A DNA stretch of 64,000 nucleotides from Streptomyces asoensis (GCF_013085465.1 NZ_CP049838.1:4712001-4776000); one strand, 5' to 3'; numbered from the stretch's first letter, positions 28,426-37,387 are shown. The notes: generated from the letters alone by a model not told the origin. Numbers and translations are program-made.

Positions 28426-28854
28426 TCAACCGGCCGTCTGCTGCGGGTCGGCGTCGCTCTCGTGGTTCCGTGGGCCCGCCGCACCGTCGCCGTCCGCGAA
28501 TCCGTTCTCCTTGCGGAAGGACTCGTAGATCTGGAGCAGCACCTGCTTCTGCTGCTCGGTCAGCGTGGGGTCGGCGAGGACGACCGCGCGGGTCGCACCG
28601 TCCCGGTACTCCTCCCCGTCCCGTTCCGCGTCGAGGATGCCGGCCCGCACGTACAGCGTCTCGGCGGAGATCCGCAGCGCCTTGGCGACCTGCTGGAGCA
28701 CCTCCGCGCTCGGCTTGCGCAGCCCGCGCTCGATCTGGCTCAGGTACGGATTGGACACGCCGGCGGCTTCGGCGAGTTGCCGGAGCGACAGCTGCGCGTT
28801 GCGCCGCTGCTCGCGCAGGTACTCACCGAGATTGCCGACGTTGAGCGATGCCAT
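28426..28854 (-). CDS. XRE family transcriptional regulator
   Basis: 142 residues. The N-terminal helix-turn-helix is LGEYLREQRRNAQLSLRQLAEAAGVSNPYLSQIERGL (given here only as a position, about 8-45, with key segment AEAAGVSNPYLSQIERG). The C-terminal half contains LTEQQKQVLLQIYESFRKE. It lies just upstream of the HbhA-like gene on the same strand (about 85 bp), a pairing also found in mycobacteria. The start chosen is the ATG at 28854, 27 bp from a strong palindrome, so autoregulation is likely. Confidence 0.92.
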   Translation of the reverse strand: MASLNVGNLGEYLREQRRNAQLSLRQLAEAAGVSNPYLSQIERGLRKPSAEVLQQVAKALRISAETLYVRAGILDAERDGEEYRDGATRAVVLADPTLTEQQKQVLLQIYESFRKENGFADGDGAAGPRNHESDADPQQTAG

Positions 28855-28880
28855 GGCTCCACTGTGCACCAGCCGTGCTA

Positions 28881-28908
28881 ACTATTGCAAGCACCTGCTT
28901 GCAATAGT
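28881..28908. promoter_or_regulatory. Palindromic operator upstream of the XRE gene
   Basis: ACTATTGCAAGCAC (28881-28894) followed directly by CTGCTTGCAATAGT (28895-28908) forms arms that pair at 13 of 14 positions. It is AT-rich against its background and sits where the XRE promoter should be, so it is probably the regulator's own operator. Confidence 0.85.
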
Positions 28909-29111
28909 GTGTCGCGCCACTCCAGACCGAGCGCCCACCCGAGCACTCCACCCGCACTCCTCCTGGTCGGCCGCCGGCGTACCGGACCTGATCGCCCGGG
29001 GGTACCGGGCCACGCGGGAGGCCCTGGACAGCTGGAACCGATGCCGGCGGACCGCCGCACGCCCCTCCCACGCGCCGCGGGCGGCCCCGCTCACCCACGC
29101 TCCTCACCCCC

Positions 29112-31235
29112 TCACACCTCCCACGGCAACTCCCGTTCGTGCACCACCTCCAGTCGCGAGACCGCGCGGGTCAGCACCACGTAGAGCCGGTTCAGGCCGC
29201 GTCGCTCCGACTGCGCGATGGCCGCCGGCTCGACGGCGACGACGTGGTCGTACTCGAGGCCCTTGACGAGAGTCGCCGGGACCACCGTCACCCGGGCGGC
29301 CGGATCGTCCGGGCCGGAGGTCGGGATACCCGCCCCGGTCAGGGCCCCGCGGACCTCGTCGACCTGGAGGTCGGCGGCGATGACACCGATCGAGCCCTCC
29401 CGGGGGAGTGCGTCGCGTACGGCGGCGACGACCGCGGAGCGCAGATCGCCGTCGGCCCGCCGGACGCGCAGTTCGCCGTCCCTGCGCAGGGAGTCGGCGC
29501 GCGGCACGTCGGCGTCGAGGAGGTCGAGCAGGCGGCCCGCGAGGGTGAGGACGGCGGCCGGGACACGGAAGCCCGTGGTCAGCGGGACGATCGTCGCGTC
29601 CGGCTTGCCCAGGTGGGCCATCTGCACCCGCCAGGAGTCCGCCGCCCAGGGGGTGGTGCCCTGCGCCAGGTCGCCGAGGACCGTGAGCGAGCCGAAGCGG
29701 ACCCGGCGGGCGACCGCCCGGCACTCCATCGGGGAGAGGTCCTGGGCCTCGTCGACGACGACATGGCCGTAGCCCTGGGGATGGTCGAGGAGGCCGGCGA
29801 TCTCGTCGAGGAGGACGAGGTCGGCGGGCGACCAGCGCGCCGACCGCGGTGAGCGGGGCGGGCGCGGCCAGTGCAGCGCCCGCTGCTCCCCGGGGTCGAG
29901 GAGGCCGTCCGCGGCTCGCGCCAACTCCTCCTCATCCGTGAGGAGTCGGGCCAGGACCTCCGCAGGGCGCGCCTTCGGCCACAGTGCCTCCACGCACGCG
30001 CTCACCGGCCGGGCCCGTTCGATGCGCCGCGTCCAGGAGGCCGGGCGTGGCCCGCTCCGGCGTTCCACCTGCTCCTGGATCCGGCGCACGATCCGGCTGC
30101 GCACCCGCTCGCGCCCGACCTCGTACGGCGGCTCCTCGGCGAGCACCCCGGCGACGATGTCCGTCAGCCGGTCGCCCGCGATCCGCCAGCGGTAGGAGCC
30201 GTCGGGGACGGAGAGGTCCTCGGCGCGGTCGGCCGTCACCCGTCCGTACACCGCCCGGCGCAGCACCTCGGCCATCCGGGCGTCGTGCTTGACGGCGGCG
30301 GTCCGGTCGGGGTCCGTCCCGGTCGCCGGGTGGCGGGCGATCTCGTCGTGCAGGGTCGACTGCCGTACGCCGGTCTCGCCGAGGGAGGGGAGCACCTCGG
30401 CGATGTAGGAGAGGAAGGTGCGGTTGGGGCCGAGGATCAGCAGTCCGCCGCGCTGGATGCGCCGCGGGTGGGTGTAGAGGAGGTAGGCGGCCCGGTGCAG
30501 GCCCACGGCGGTCTTGCCGGTGCCGGGAGCACCCTGCACGCACACGGACTCGGCGAGCTCCCCGCGGACGAGTTCGTCCTGCTCGGGCTGGATGGTCGCG
30601 GCGATGTCCCGCATCGGGCCGACGCGGGGCCGTTCGATCTCACGGGCGACGATCCCGCCCGGCCGCCCCGCCCCACCTGGCCCACGGCGCCCGGCCCGCG
30701 CCACGCCGTCGACGACGCGCCCGCCCGCGTCGAGGCGCTCGTCCTCCAGGCCCGTGAGGTCGGCGGAGTCGCCCCGGCTGCCGGGGGCCCAGCCGAAGCG
30801 GCGCCGGACGGCCACGCCCTGGGGGTCGCGGGCGCTCGCCCGGTAGAAGGCGCGGGAGACGGGGGCGCGCCAGTCGACGACGAGGGGCGGGGCGGCCGGG
30901 TGCTCGCTGATGCGGAGCCGGCCGATGTGGTGGGCGAGGCCCTCGTGCTCGCCGCCCGTGCCGTGCGCGAAGTCCAGCCGGCCGAAGAACAGGGGGCCTT
31001 CGGGCAGTTCGTGCAGGGCCTTGGCGTGGCTGCGCAGCCGGAACCCGAGGACCTCGGCGTCGGCGCCGGAGGCGGAGACGTCCTCGCCGGTGACGACGTG
31101 GAGGTCGGCGCCCTCGACCATCGCGGCGAGGGCGGCGCGGCAGCTGTCGTGGTGGGCGCGTTCGTGGTGCAACGCGGTGCCGAGATCCGGCGGGCTCGCC
31201 GGGTCGCCCTCGGGGACCGGCTCGGGTGTCGTCAT
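29112..31235 (-). CDS. HelD-family RNA polymerase-recycling ATPase/helicase
   Basis: 707-residue superfamily 1 NTPase of the HelD type, which pulls stalled RNA polymerase off nucleic acid. The HelD-specific N-terminal domain is seen in FFGRLDFAHGTGGEHEG, HHIGRLRIS and VVDWRAPVSRAFY (about 84-130). Walker A GAPGTGKTA lies at 235-243, Walker B VVVDEAQDLSPME near 505, LGDLAQGTTPW near 535, and the C-terminal VTVVPATLVKGLEYDHVV and LNRLYVVLTRA. The rifamycin-resistance relative HelR usually has an upstream RAE; none is seen. Downstream of a TetR gene, with a palindrome at the junction. Confidence 0.9.
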   Translation of the reverse strand: MTTPEPVPEGDPASPPDLGTALHHERAHHDSCRAALAAMVEGADLHVVTGEDVSASGADAEVLGFRLRSHAKALHELPEGPLFFGRLDFAHGTGGEHEGLAHHIGRLRISEHPAAPPLVVDWRAPVSRAFYRASARDPQGVAVRRRFGWAPGSRGDSADLTGLEDERLDAGGRVVDGVARAGRRGPGGAGRPGGIVAREIERPRVGPMRDIAATIQPEQDELVRGELAESVCVQGAPGTGKTAVGLHRAAYLLYTHPRRIQRGGLLILGPNRTFLSYIAEVLPSLGETGVRQSTLHDEIARHPATGTDPDRTAAVKHDARMAEVLRRAVYGRVTADRAEDLSVPDGSYRWRIAGDRLTDIVAGVLAEEPPYEVGRERVRSRIVRRIQEQVERRSGPRPASWTRRIERARPVSACVEALWPKARPAEVLARLLTDEEELARAADGLLDPGEQRALHWPRPPRSPRSARWSPADLVLLDEIAGLLDHPQGYGHVVVDEAQDLSPMECRAVARRVRFGSLTVLGDLAQGTTPWAADSWRVQMAHLGKPDATIVPLTTGFRVPAAVLTLAGRLLDLLDADVPRADSLRRDGELRVRRADGDLRSAVVAAVRDALPREGSIGVIAADLQVDEVRGALTGAGIPTSGPDDPAARVTVVPATLVKGLEYDHVVAVEPAAIAQSERRGLNRLYVVLTRAVSRLEVVHERELPWEV

Positions 31236-31256
31236 ACGGCAAGGGTAACGAATAAC

Positions 31257-31269
31257 GTAACCGAGTTAC
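31257..31269. promoter_or_regulatory. Palindrome between TetR and helD-type genes
   Basis: GTAAC-CGA-GTTAC is a perfect inverted repeat, with a further GGTAACG half-site at about 31244-31250. The spacer is unusually AT-rich (a T-run at 31271-31276). It lies 22 bp before the HelD start and fits a TetR-type operator. Confidence 0.65.
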
Positions 31270-31302
31270 ATTTTTTACCCAGTATCAGTCAGCTGGGATC
31301 GA

Positions 31303-31932
31303 CTACCCGAGCCGCGGCAGACCCGCCGCCAGCACCGCGAACGCCCGCTCCACCGCCGCCTCCGCGTCCCCCCGTACGTCCTCCACCCGCTCCCCCTCCG
31401 CGATCCGCCGCCAGTTCTCCTCGGCGAGGATCCGCCGGACGGCGACGATCTGACCGGCGGCCAGCCGGGCGTCGAGGGCGTCGGGCAGCTCGTCCACCAG
31501 GGCGTCGGCGAGGGCGCCCTCCGAGCGTTCCAGGTAGCCGTACAGACGGGCGACCAGAGAGGGCGTGCCGTAGAGCAGGGCGTAGAAGGCGCGCACGTGC
31601 GGGTGGTCGTTGAGGCCGGTGACGGGGTCGGCGGCGGCCAGTCCGGCGAGGAAGTGCCGGCGCAGGGCGGGCAGCGGTGTGACCCCCTCGGCCCGCGCCG
31701 CCGTGACGACCCGGGCCGCCTCCTGCTCGTGGTCGGCGATCCGGTGCAGGACCAGGTCCTCCTTGGTCGGGAAGTACCGGAAGAGGGTCGGTTTGGAGAT
31801 CTCGGCCGCCGCGGCGACCTCGGCGACGGACACCGCGTCGAAGCCGCGCTCGATGAAGAGCCGGACGGCGATGTCCGACACGGCCTCATACATCCGCTGC
31901 CTCTTGCGCTCGCGCAGCCCGGTCTCGCTCAT
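31303..31932 (-). CDS. TetR family transcriptional regulator
   Basis: 209 residues. The N-terminal helix-turn-helix has RLFIERGFDAVSVAEVAAAA and EISKPTLFRYFPTKEDLV (about 20-58). The C-terminal ligand domain is variable and ends LPRLG. It is divergent from the zinc-type oxidoreductase across a 22-bp palindrome and sits 68 bp upstream of the HelD gene on the same strand. Either could be its target. Confidence 0.93.
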   Translation of the reverse strand: MSETGLRERKRQRMYEAVSDIAVRLFIERGFDAVSVAEVAAAAEISKPTLFRYFPTKEDLVLHRIADHEQEAARVVTAARAEGVTPLPALRRHFLAGLAAADPVTGLNDHPHVRAFYALLYGTPSLVARLYGYLERSEGALADALVDELPDALDARLAAGQIVAVRRILAEENWRRIAEGERVEDVRGDAEAAVERAFAVLAAGLPRLG

Positions 31933-31969
31933 GGACCGAGCCTACGGGCCGATCGCCGGCCGGCTCCGC

Positions 31970-32000
31970 TTGACCTCAACCGGGGTTGAGGTCGAAGACT
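31970..32000 (+). promoter_or_regulatory. SoxR-box-like promoter of the oxidoreductase gene
   Basis: CCTCAACCGGGGTTGAGG (31974-31991) is a perfect dyad matching the CCTCAA-N6-TTGAGG pattern of SoxR sites. It overlaps a -35-like TTGACC (31970-31975). An AAGACT hexamer at 31995-32000 leaves a 19-bp spacer, the abnormal spacing of MerR/SoxR-controlled promoters. The oxidoreductase start lies 41 bp further on. An operator for the divergent TetR is the alternative reading. Confidence 0.7.
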
Positions 32001-32041
32001 CCATGCACGCGCATCCAACGGCACCGCAGTGGAGGTATGCC

Positions 32042-33055
32042 ATGCGAGCAGCACAGGTGAAGGCGTTCGGCGGACCGGAGGTCCTGGCCACGGTGGAGCT
32101 GCCGGACCCGGTCCCGGGCCCCGGCGAGCTCCTGATCGAGGTCGCCCACGCCGACACGATCTTCGTGGAGACCCAGGTCCGCACGGGCCTGTTCCGCGCC
32201 TACTTCCCCGTCGAGCCGCCCTACGTCCCCGGTGGCGGCGTCGCCGGCACGGTCACCGCGGTCGGCGCGGGCGTGGACGCCGGATGGGTGGGACGCCGGG
32301 TGACGTCCTTCGTGGACGGCAGCTACGCCGAGCGCGTGACGGCCCCGGTCACCGCACCGACCCCCGTCCCGGACGGCGTGGACCTGCGCACGGCCGCGGC
32401 GCTCGTCCACGACGGGGTGACGGCCGCCGGTCTGCTGGAGAACACCGCCGTGGCCCCCGGCGACCGGGTCCTGATCCTCGGCGCCTCGGGCGGCATGGGC
32501 ACCCTGCTGATCCAGCTGGCCCGTGCCCGGGGCGCCCGGGTGGTGGCCGCGGCACGGGGGGCGCGGAAGTCGGCGCTGGTGCGGGAGCTGGGGGCGGACG
32601 CGGTGGTGGACGTGTCGGAGCGGGACTGGGTGGAGCGGGCGCGGGAGGCCCTGGGGCGGCCGGGACCCATCCGCGCCACCGAGACCGCCGCCGAAACCGC
32701 CGCCGAAGCCGCCGCCGATGTAGTACTGGACGGCGTCGGCGGTGAACTCGGCCTCGCGGCCTTCCCGTTGACCGCCGACGGAGGACGCTTCTCCGCGCAC
32801 GGGGCACCCTCGGGCGGCTTCGCGGCGGTGGACGTGACGGAGGCGGAACGGCGGGGCATCACCCTGTTCGGGATCGGGGACGTGCAGTTCGGCGCGGCCG
32901 AGGCGCACCGCCTGACCGCACACGTCCTGGCGGAGGCGGCCGCGGGGCGGCTGCGTCCGGTGATCGGCGCTCAGTTCCCGCTGACGGAGGCCGCCGCGGC
33001 GCACGCGGCGATCGAGGGGCGGGAACTGATCGGGAAGGTGGTGCTCGGGATGTGA
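32042..33055 (+). CDS. Zinc-type alcohol dehydrogenase/quinone oxidoreductase
   Basis: 337-residue MDR-family NADPH-dependent oxidoreductase. The GroES-like N-terminal domain is MRAAQVKAFGGPEVL to GGGVAGTVTAVGAGVD. The cofactor motif is VLILGASGGMGTLLIQLAR (about 142-160). The catalytic zinc ligands are absent, so it is a quinone-oxidoreductase type. A low-complexity ETAAETAAEAAAD insert lies near residue 220. The ATG at 32042 follows GGAGGT. Its SoxR-box-like promoter fits a redox-stress role; quinone reductases are known SoxR targets in Streptomyces. Confidence 0.92.
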   Translation: MRAAQVKAFGGPEVLATVELPDPVPGPGELLIEVAHADTIFVETQVRTGLFRAYFPVEPPYVPGGGVAGTVTAVGAGVDAGWVGRRVTSFVDGSYAERVTAPVTAPTPVPDGVDLRTAAALVHDGVTAAGLLENTAVAPGDRVLILGASGGMGTLLIQLARARGARVVAAARGARKSALVRELGADAVVDVSERDWVERAREALGRPGPIRATETAAETAAEAAADVVLDGVGGELGLAAFPLTADGGRFSAHGAPSGGFAAVDVTEAERRGITLFGIGDVQFGAAEAHRLTAHVLAEAAAGRLRPVIGAQFPLTEAAAAHAAIEGRELIGKVVLGM

Positions 33056-33076
33056 AAGGTGGTGCTCGGGAGGTGA
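33035..33076. repeat. 21-bp duplication of the oxidoreductase gene end
   Basis: AAGGTGGTGCTCGGGATGTGA (33035-33055, including the stop) is repeated at once as AAGGTGGTGCTCGGGAGGTGA (33056-33076). Confidence 0.92.
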
Positions 33077-33106
33077 ACCGACGCGGGGGGCGGAGCCGCC
33101 CCCGGG

Positions 33107-35311
33107 TCAGCTCCGCCCGCGGGTGAGGGCCAGTTCGAGATAGGGATTGGTGGTGCGCGAGGCCGGAAGGCCGAGGGAGGCGGTGGCCGCGGCCAGCGTC
33201 TCGGCGTAGGAGTCCACGGCCCGGCGGACGTTGGGGGCGTCCAGGCCCGTCCTGGTCACCAGCCGGTCGAGATCGACGTAGGCCGACCGGATGATCTCGA
33301 TCCAGCGGTACACCGGCCAGTCCAGCCGCCAGTTCGTGCTGTACTCCGGGGGCATGTTCCGCTCCCACCGGCGGAACATACGGTCCCTGATCTCCGGCCG
33401 GGTCGGTGTCAGGTGCATGTGCCGGACCAGGTCGTAGAGCGGGTCACCGACCAGGGCCATCTCCCAGTCGATGATGGTCAGCAGGTATCGGCCGCCGCGC
33501 ACCAGGTTCCACGGGTTGAGGTCGCCGTGCAGGAGGGCCGGTGCCCGGGGGGTCAGTGTGTGGCGGGACAGGATCTCCCCCAGCCGCTCGTGGTGGGGCA
33601 GCCCGAGCATCCGGGCCAGCTGCATCGACTCCTTCGGCAGCGTCCGCACCAGCTCCACGAGCTGCTCGCGCAGCCACACATGGAAGGTCTCGCTGCCCGA
33701 GGCCGGGTCGACCAGGGTGTGGTCGACCTTCGTCAGCGCGCACAACTGGTCGACGAGCGCGTCCGCCTCGCGCGGGCGCAGACCGTGCACCGGATGCTCG
33801 GGGGGTCCACCGCGGCGCGGTCCGACATAGGTGTGGATGGCGAAGGGGTCCTTCGTGCAGCTCTCGCCCAGGGCCAGGATCCGCGGGGCCTCCACCTTCA
33901 CCCGCGACTTCTCGATCGCCCGGAGCACGGCGTGCTCGCTGAGGATGCTGGGCTCCCGGCGCTGGACGTGGGAGAGCAGCCGGCGCACCACCACGGGTTC
34001 GGTGTGGCCGCTCACCCGGACCACCGTGTTGAGGTGCGCGGTCCCCTTGAAGACGTTTCCCGCCGGGGCGGCGCCCTCGGCCAGCAGCGCCTCCCTGACC
34101 GCGCTCGCGGGGAACTCCGGGTGCGGGGGAACGCGCGGGTCCGCCGTCCAGGTGATGGCCGGTCCGATCCAGTCCCTGCCGCTGACGTTGCCGTCGGTGC
34201 GCGAGGCCAGCCAGCGGTAGAGCGCCTTCTCGATCTCCGCCGGGTCCGGCACGCCCCGCAGCCGGAGCGGCTCGGCGGCCGCCTCCAGCGCCCTGCGCAC
34301 CTCCGCCGTCGCCTCGTCCAGGCTCTTCTGGGTGAACGACTGCTCCAGCGACCGCGCGGCGCGCATCACATCCGGGTAGACGGACTGCGCCCGCTCGAAG
34401 GCCAGGTAGTGGGCCAGATCCCTGACCAGGCCGTTGGTGGCGGCGGGCCGGAGCTCCAGCATGGCCTGCGCCCAGGCCTCGACCACCTCGGCCCACTGGT
34501 GGGCCGGGTACTGCATGCGCACCAGGTGCGTGGCCAGGTCGTGCAGCGGATCGCCGTAGGTGGCGAGTTCCCAGTCGACGCAGACGAGGGGCGGATCGCC
34601 GTCGTACGACACGATCAGGTTGTCCCGGTGCAGATCCGTGTGGAGCAGGCTGTACGGCCGCCGCGCCATGGTGGGAACCCGCTCGGCCAGCCGGATCAGG
34701 GCGTCGTCGGGGACACCCAGCGTGTTGAACAGTCCCCCGAACTCGCCCCAGTTGACCTGCCGGATCTGCTGGTCGGCGAGACCGGCCAGCGTCCGCAGGA
34801 AGCCCTGGCTGTCGGCGCGGTCCGCGGGCCACACCGCCGGCAGCGCCGGCAGCGCCGACGGGCGCACCCGGGTCATCAGCGCCAGCAGCCCGGCCAGCTC
34901 CCCGACCAGCAGGGAGTCGACAGGCTTACCATTTCCGCAGACCCAGGAGAGCGGCACGCCCTCCACATGGCTGTGGAGGGCGAAGGCGGGTCGCGTCACC
35001 AGGCATTCGGACACCTGCGGCAGCTCGCTCTGCACCGCCTTCAGGACGAGGGCCTCGTCCTGCCAGGTCCTGATCACGACCTTCAGCGCGTCGGGGCGCC
35101 GGATCCGCACGGTCACCGGGGTGCCGGCCTCCCGGCCCAGCAGGCGCGCCACGGGCTCGGTCAGCGGCAGCACGTAGTTGCGGTTGTGGTGACCGCTGGA
35201 CACCTTCCCCGTCTCCTCCGCGGTCCTGACGAAGGCCCGGTAGACGGCGTCGTGCTGGTCGTCAGTGGCTCGCTCCCCGGGACGGCACTGGGGAACTAGG
35301 GGGTCGCGCAC
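33107..35311 (-). CDS. Tandem aminoglycoside-phosphotransferase-like double kinase
   Basis: 734 residues with two complete APH/choline-kinase folds. Domain 1 (about 10-390) has the catalytic loop LLHTDLHRDNLIVSYDG and the metal motif LVCVDWELATYGDPLHDL. Domain 2 (about 400-734) has LLHGDLNPWNLVRGG and LTIIDWEMALVGDPLYDL. Both HxDxxxxN loops and DW/D motifs are intact, so both halves may be active. The GTG at 35311 is chosen because GGAG lies 7 bp upstream; longer readings have poor codon bias. Last gene of the GntR-HAD-kinase locus. The substrate is unknown and antibiotic resistance is not implied. Confidence 0.85.
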   Translation of the reverse strand: MRDPLVPQCRPGERATDDQHDAVYRAFVRTAEETGKVSSGHHNRNYVLPLTEPVARLLGREAGTPVTVRIRRPDALKVVIRTWQDEALVLKAVQSELPQVSECLVTRPAFALHSHVEGVPLSWVCGNGKPVDSLLVGELAGLLALMTRVRPSALPALPAVWPADRADSQGFLRTLAGLADQQIRQVNWGEFGGLFNTLGVPDDALIRLAERVPTMARRPYSLLHTDLHRDNLIVSYDGDPPLVCVDWELATYGDPLHDLATHLVRMQYPAHQWAEVVEAWAQAMLELRPAATNGLVRDLAHYLAFERAQSVYPDVMRAARSLEQSFTQKSLDEATAEVRRALEAAAEPLRLRGVPDPAEIEKALYRWLASRTDGNVSGRDWIGPAITWTADPRVPPHPEFPASAVREALLAEGAAPAGNVFKGTAHLNTVVRVSGHTEPVVVRRLLSHVQRREPSILSEHAVLRAIEKSRVKVEAPRILALGESCTKDPFAIHTYVGPRRGGPPEHPVHGLRPREADALVDQLCALTKVDHTLVDPASGSETFHVWLREQLVELVRTLPKESMQLARMLGLPHHERLGEILSRHTLTPRAPALLHGDLNPWNLVRGGRYLLTIIDWEMALVGDPLYDLVRHMHLTPTRPEIRDRMFRRWERNMPPEYSTNWRLDWPVYRWIEIIRSAYVDLDRLVTRTGLDAPNVRRAVDSYAETLAAATASLGLPASRTTNPYLELALTRGRS

Positions 35312-35657
35312 TGGCCACTCCGGTAGTCGCGCAGGGATGGGTAGGGCAAACGGTAAGGGGACCGCACGGCCGGAGCATGGACGAGTGAGCGCAATGGGTT
35401 GTCCGCCACTCAGCTGCGTCAGGCCGTTCGAGACCGGCTTGTTCGCCGTCTCATACGTATGGCCGGGAGCGGTTGCTCGCGCGGTGCGGCGCATGCTAGC
35501 GCAAGCACCTCGACTCTTCGGCGAACTCGCTGTTCGCAGGGGATCTGATGCTGCTCTTCCGGGCGGGGTGGGGGTCCGAGCTCGGCACAGCGGCCTCGCC
35601 GTCGGGGCCGCCGTGGTGCTCGTCGTCCTCATGGCACAGGTCTGAACGGGCATCGGC
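35312..35657. other. Intergenic region between HAD and double-kinase genes
   Basis: No firm gene in 346 bp. A plus-strand frame ending at 35645 finishes with a hydrophobic stretch (GLAVGAAVVLVVLMAQV) and could be a small membrane peptide starting near 35493, but there is no good ribosome binding site, so it is left unannotated. The region may carry the kinase promoter. Confidence 0.35.
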
Positions 35658-36428
35658 TCAGACGTGCCTGACCGCCGTCAGTACCGTCTCCAGTGAGTTC
35701 ACCACCGTCGTGGCGCCCGCTCCCCTGAGCAGCTTCTCCTTGCGCTCGTTACGCGCGTAGCCCAGGAAGGGCACGCCGGCTTCGCTGGCGGCCAGGAAGT
35801 CGGAGGGGGTGTCGCCGATCATCAGGGCGGTGTCGGGCGCCGATCCCATGGCCCGCAGGGCACGGTTCAGACAGTGCGGGTGGGGCTTGAGGTGGCGCAG
35901 TTCCTGGGTGCGGCCGTAGATGTGTGGTGCGAAGCAGGAGGTGAGCCCGCGGCCGTCCAGGTAAGTGGTCGCCACCCGGGGGGAGTTGTTGGTGGTGACG
36001 GCCAGCCGAAGCTTCAGTGCGACCAGTGTGCGTATCAGGGGGTCGGCCCATGCCGTGGGCATCGCCGTGGCCGTGGCCTTCAGTTCCTCCTGGGTGAGGC
36101 GTTCCTCCAGCTCCGTGACCAGGTCGCTGCCCGGGTGCCGGCGGTCCACCGCGCGCAGCACGACATGCGGGTCCAGCGACTCCCGCTCGGAGTCCGTCAG
36201 CAGGCCGTGCAGACCCCGCCCCTCGAGCCACTTCACGAGACCCTCGGCCACCCCCTCCGCCGAGTGACCGGCGAAGAGCCGGCAGATCGGCCCGTCGAAG
36301 TCCCAGAGGACGACCCTCGCGCGGGTGATCAACTCCCGCAGATCCTCGGCCCCGTTCCCCGTCCCGTTCCCCGTCTCGTTCCCTGTGTCGGCTGCCACCT
36401 GTTCAGTCTGCGTCGTATCAGAGGTCAC
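35658..36428 (-). CDS. HAD superfamily phosphatase
   Basis: 256-residue HAD hydrolase, phosphoglycolate-phosphatase-like. Motif I is VLWDFDGPICRLF (nucleophile Asp about 36), motif II AVTTNNSPRV, motif III Lys in HLKPHPHCL and motif IV MIGDTPSDFLAA. The GTG at 36428 shares its G with the GntR stop (TAGTG), so the pair is translationally coupled. The coupling to a GntR regulator and a double kinase suggests turnover of one phosphorylated metabolite; this is inference. Confidence 0.88.
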   Translation of the reverse strand: MTSDTTQTEQVAADTGNETGNGTGNGAEDLRELITRARVVLWDFDGPICRLFAGHSAEGVAEGLVKWLEGRGLHGLLTDSERESLDPHVVLRAVDRRHPGSDLVTELEERLTQEELKATATAMPTAWADPLIRTLVALKLRLAVTTNNSPRVATTYLDGRGLTSCFAPHIYGRTQELRHLKPHPHCLNRALRAMGSAPDTALMIGDTPSDFLAASEAGVPFLGYARNERKEKLLRGAGATTVVNSLETVLTAVRHV

Positions 36429-37306
36429 TAGGAGAGTGTCAGGTCCGTCGTGATGGTTTCCCAGAGGGCGTCGAACCACTTCTGGGATTCCTCCACGAAC
36501 GCGGCGTCGCGCTGACCGGCGGCCTTCTCGAAGGAGAAGAGGAGGGACTCGGTGCCCCGCACGTCGTACATGTCGAGGGTTCCGCTGTCGGTGGTCTCCT
36601 CCGTGCGCGCGACCATGTAGTACGCGATCAGCGCTTCCTGCCCGTTGAGGAGGTACAGCTTCACCGGCGGGGTGAACGGCAGCGCGCGGAAGGTGATGCT
36701 GACGTCCACGCCGTGCGAGCGCAGCGCGCGGAGGTTGTAACTCAGCACCTGGCCCTGCGCGTTGCGCATCGACAGCCAGCGATGGTGGACCGGATCCTCG
36801 TCGTCGCCGCGGCCCTCGACCGGGACCGGGAAGGCGAGACTGATGTCCCGGGACGGCAGCAGGATGCGGACGTCGATCTTCTGGGGCCGGATGCTGCCGG
36901 CGTGGATCAGCCGCAGGGGCTCCCCCAGGGCCGGGATCAGGCTCTCGGCGGTCAGACAGGCCGCGTCTATACGCACATGCGGGACTCCGAAGGCCGCGGT
37001 CAGCCGCGGGGCCAGGCCCACCATCGTGGGCTGGGGCTCGCCGCGGTCCGGCGCCGGCGGCTCCGCGATCCGCGGTGGGCTGCCCTTGCTCACGTTGGTG
37101 AGCAGTCCGTCGTCCTGGAGTGCCCGCAGGGCCTGGCGGACGGCGCCGCGCTCCACGCCGAACTCGTCGGCGAGCTCGGCCTGGGTGGGCAACCGGTCAC
37201 CGGCCCTGAGATCCCCGACGCGGATGCGTTCGCGCAGGACATCGGCGATCTCACGGGGTGAGAGCCTGCTGCCGTTCACTGCCACGTTCTCCTGGGTCAC
37301 GACCAA
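36428..37306 (-). CDS. GntR family regulator, copy 1
   Basis: 292 residues. The winged helix is at about 12-80 (LPTQAELADEFGVERGAVRQ, then DDGLLTNVSKGSPP). The long C-terminal domain is shared with the second copy at 37.6-38.6 kb: RNAQGQVLSYNLRALRSHG and FRALPFTPPVKLYLLNGQEA. The longest reading starts at TTG; GTG codons three and nine residues in are alternatives. It is translationally coupled to the HAD gene and has a promoter palindrome (37388-37402) also found upstream of its paralogue. Confidence 0.9.
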   Translation of the reverse strand: MVVTQENVAVNGSRLSPREIADVLRERIRVGDLRAGDRLPTQAELADEFGVERGAVRQALRALQDDGLLTNVSKGSPPRIAEPPAPDRGEPQPTMVGLAPRLTAAFGVPHVRIDAACLTAESLIPALGEPLRLIHAGSIRPQKIDVRILLPSRDISLAFPVPVEGRGDDEDPVHHRWLSMRNAQGQVLSYNLRALRSHGVDVSITFRALPFTPPVKLYLLNGQEALIAYYMVARTEETTDSGTLDMYDVRGTESLLFSFEKAAGQRDAAFVEESQKWFDALWETITTDLTLS

Positions 37307-37387
37307 ACGCTACAACTTACATCCATCTGGCGGGAGTTGTTTGAAAGTTGTTTAGCAGTTGCTACCAAGTGGGGACAACATAGTCAT

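Noticed and set aside
28881..28908. Nur box (TTGCAA-N5-TTGCAA)
   Set aside because: The TTGCAA arms are 8 bp apart, not 5, and the palindrome fits the adjacent XRE gene better.
31236..31302. Rifamycin-associated element upstream of the HelD gene
   Set aside because: No match to the known 19-bp RAE pattern; a TetR-like palindrome is present instead.
35493..35645. Small membrane peptide gene between the HAD and double-kinase genes
   Set aside because: The end is hydrophobic, but there is no ribosome binding site and codon bias is poor.
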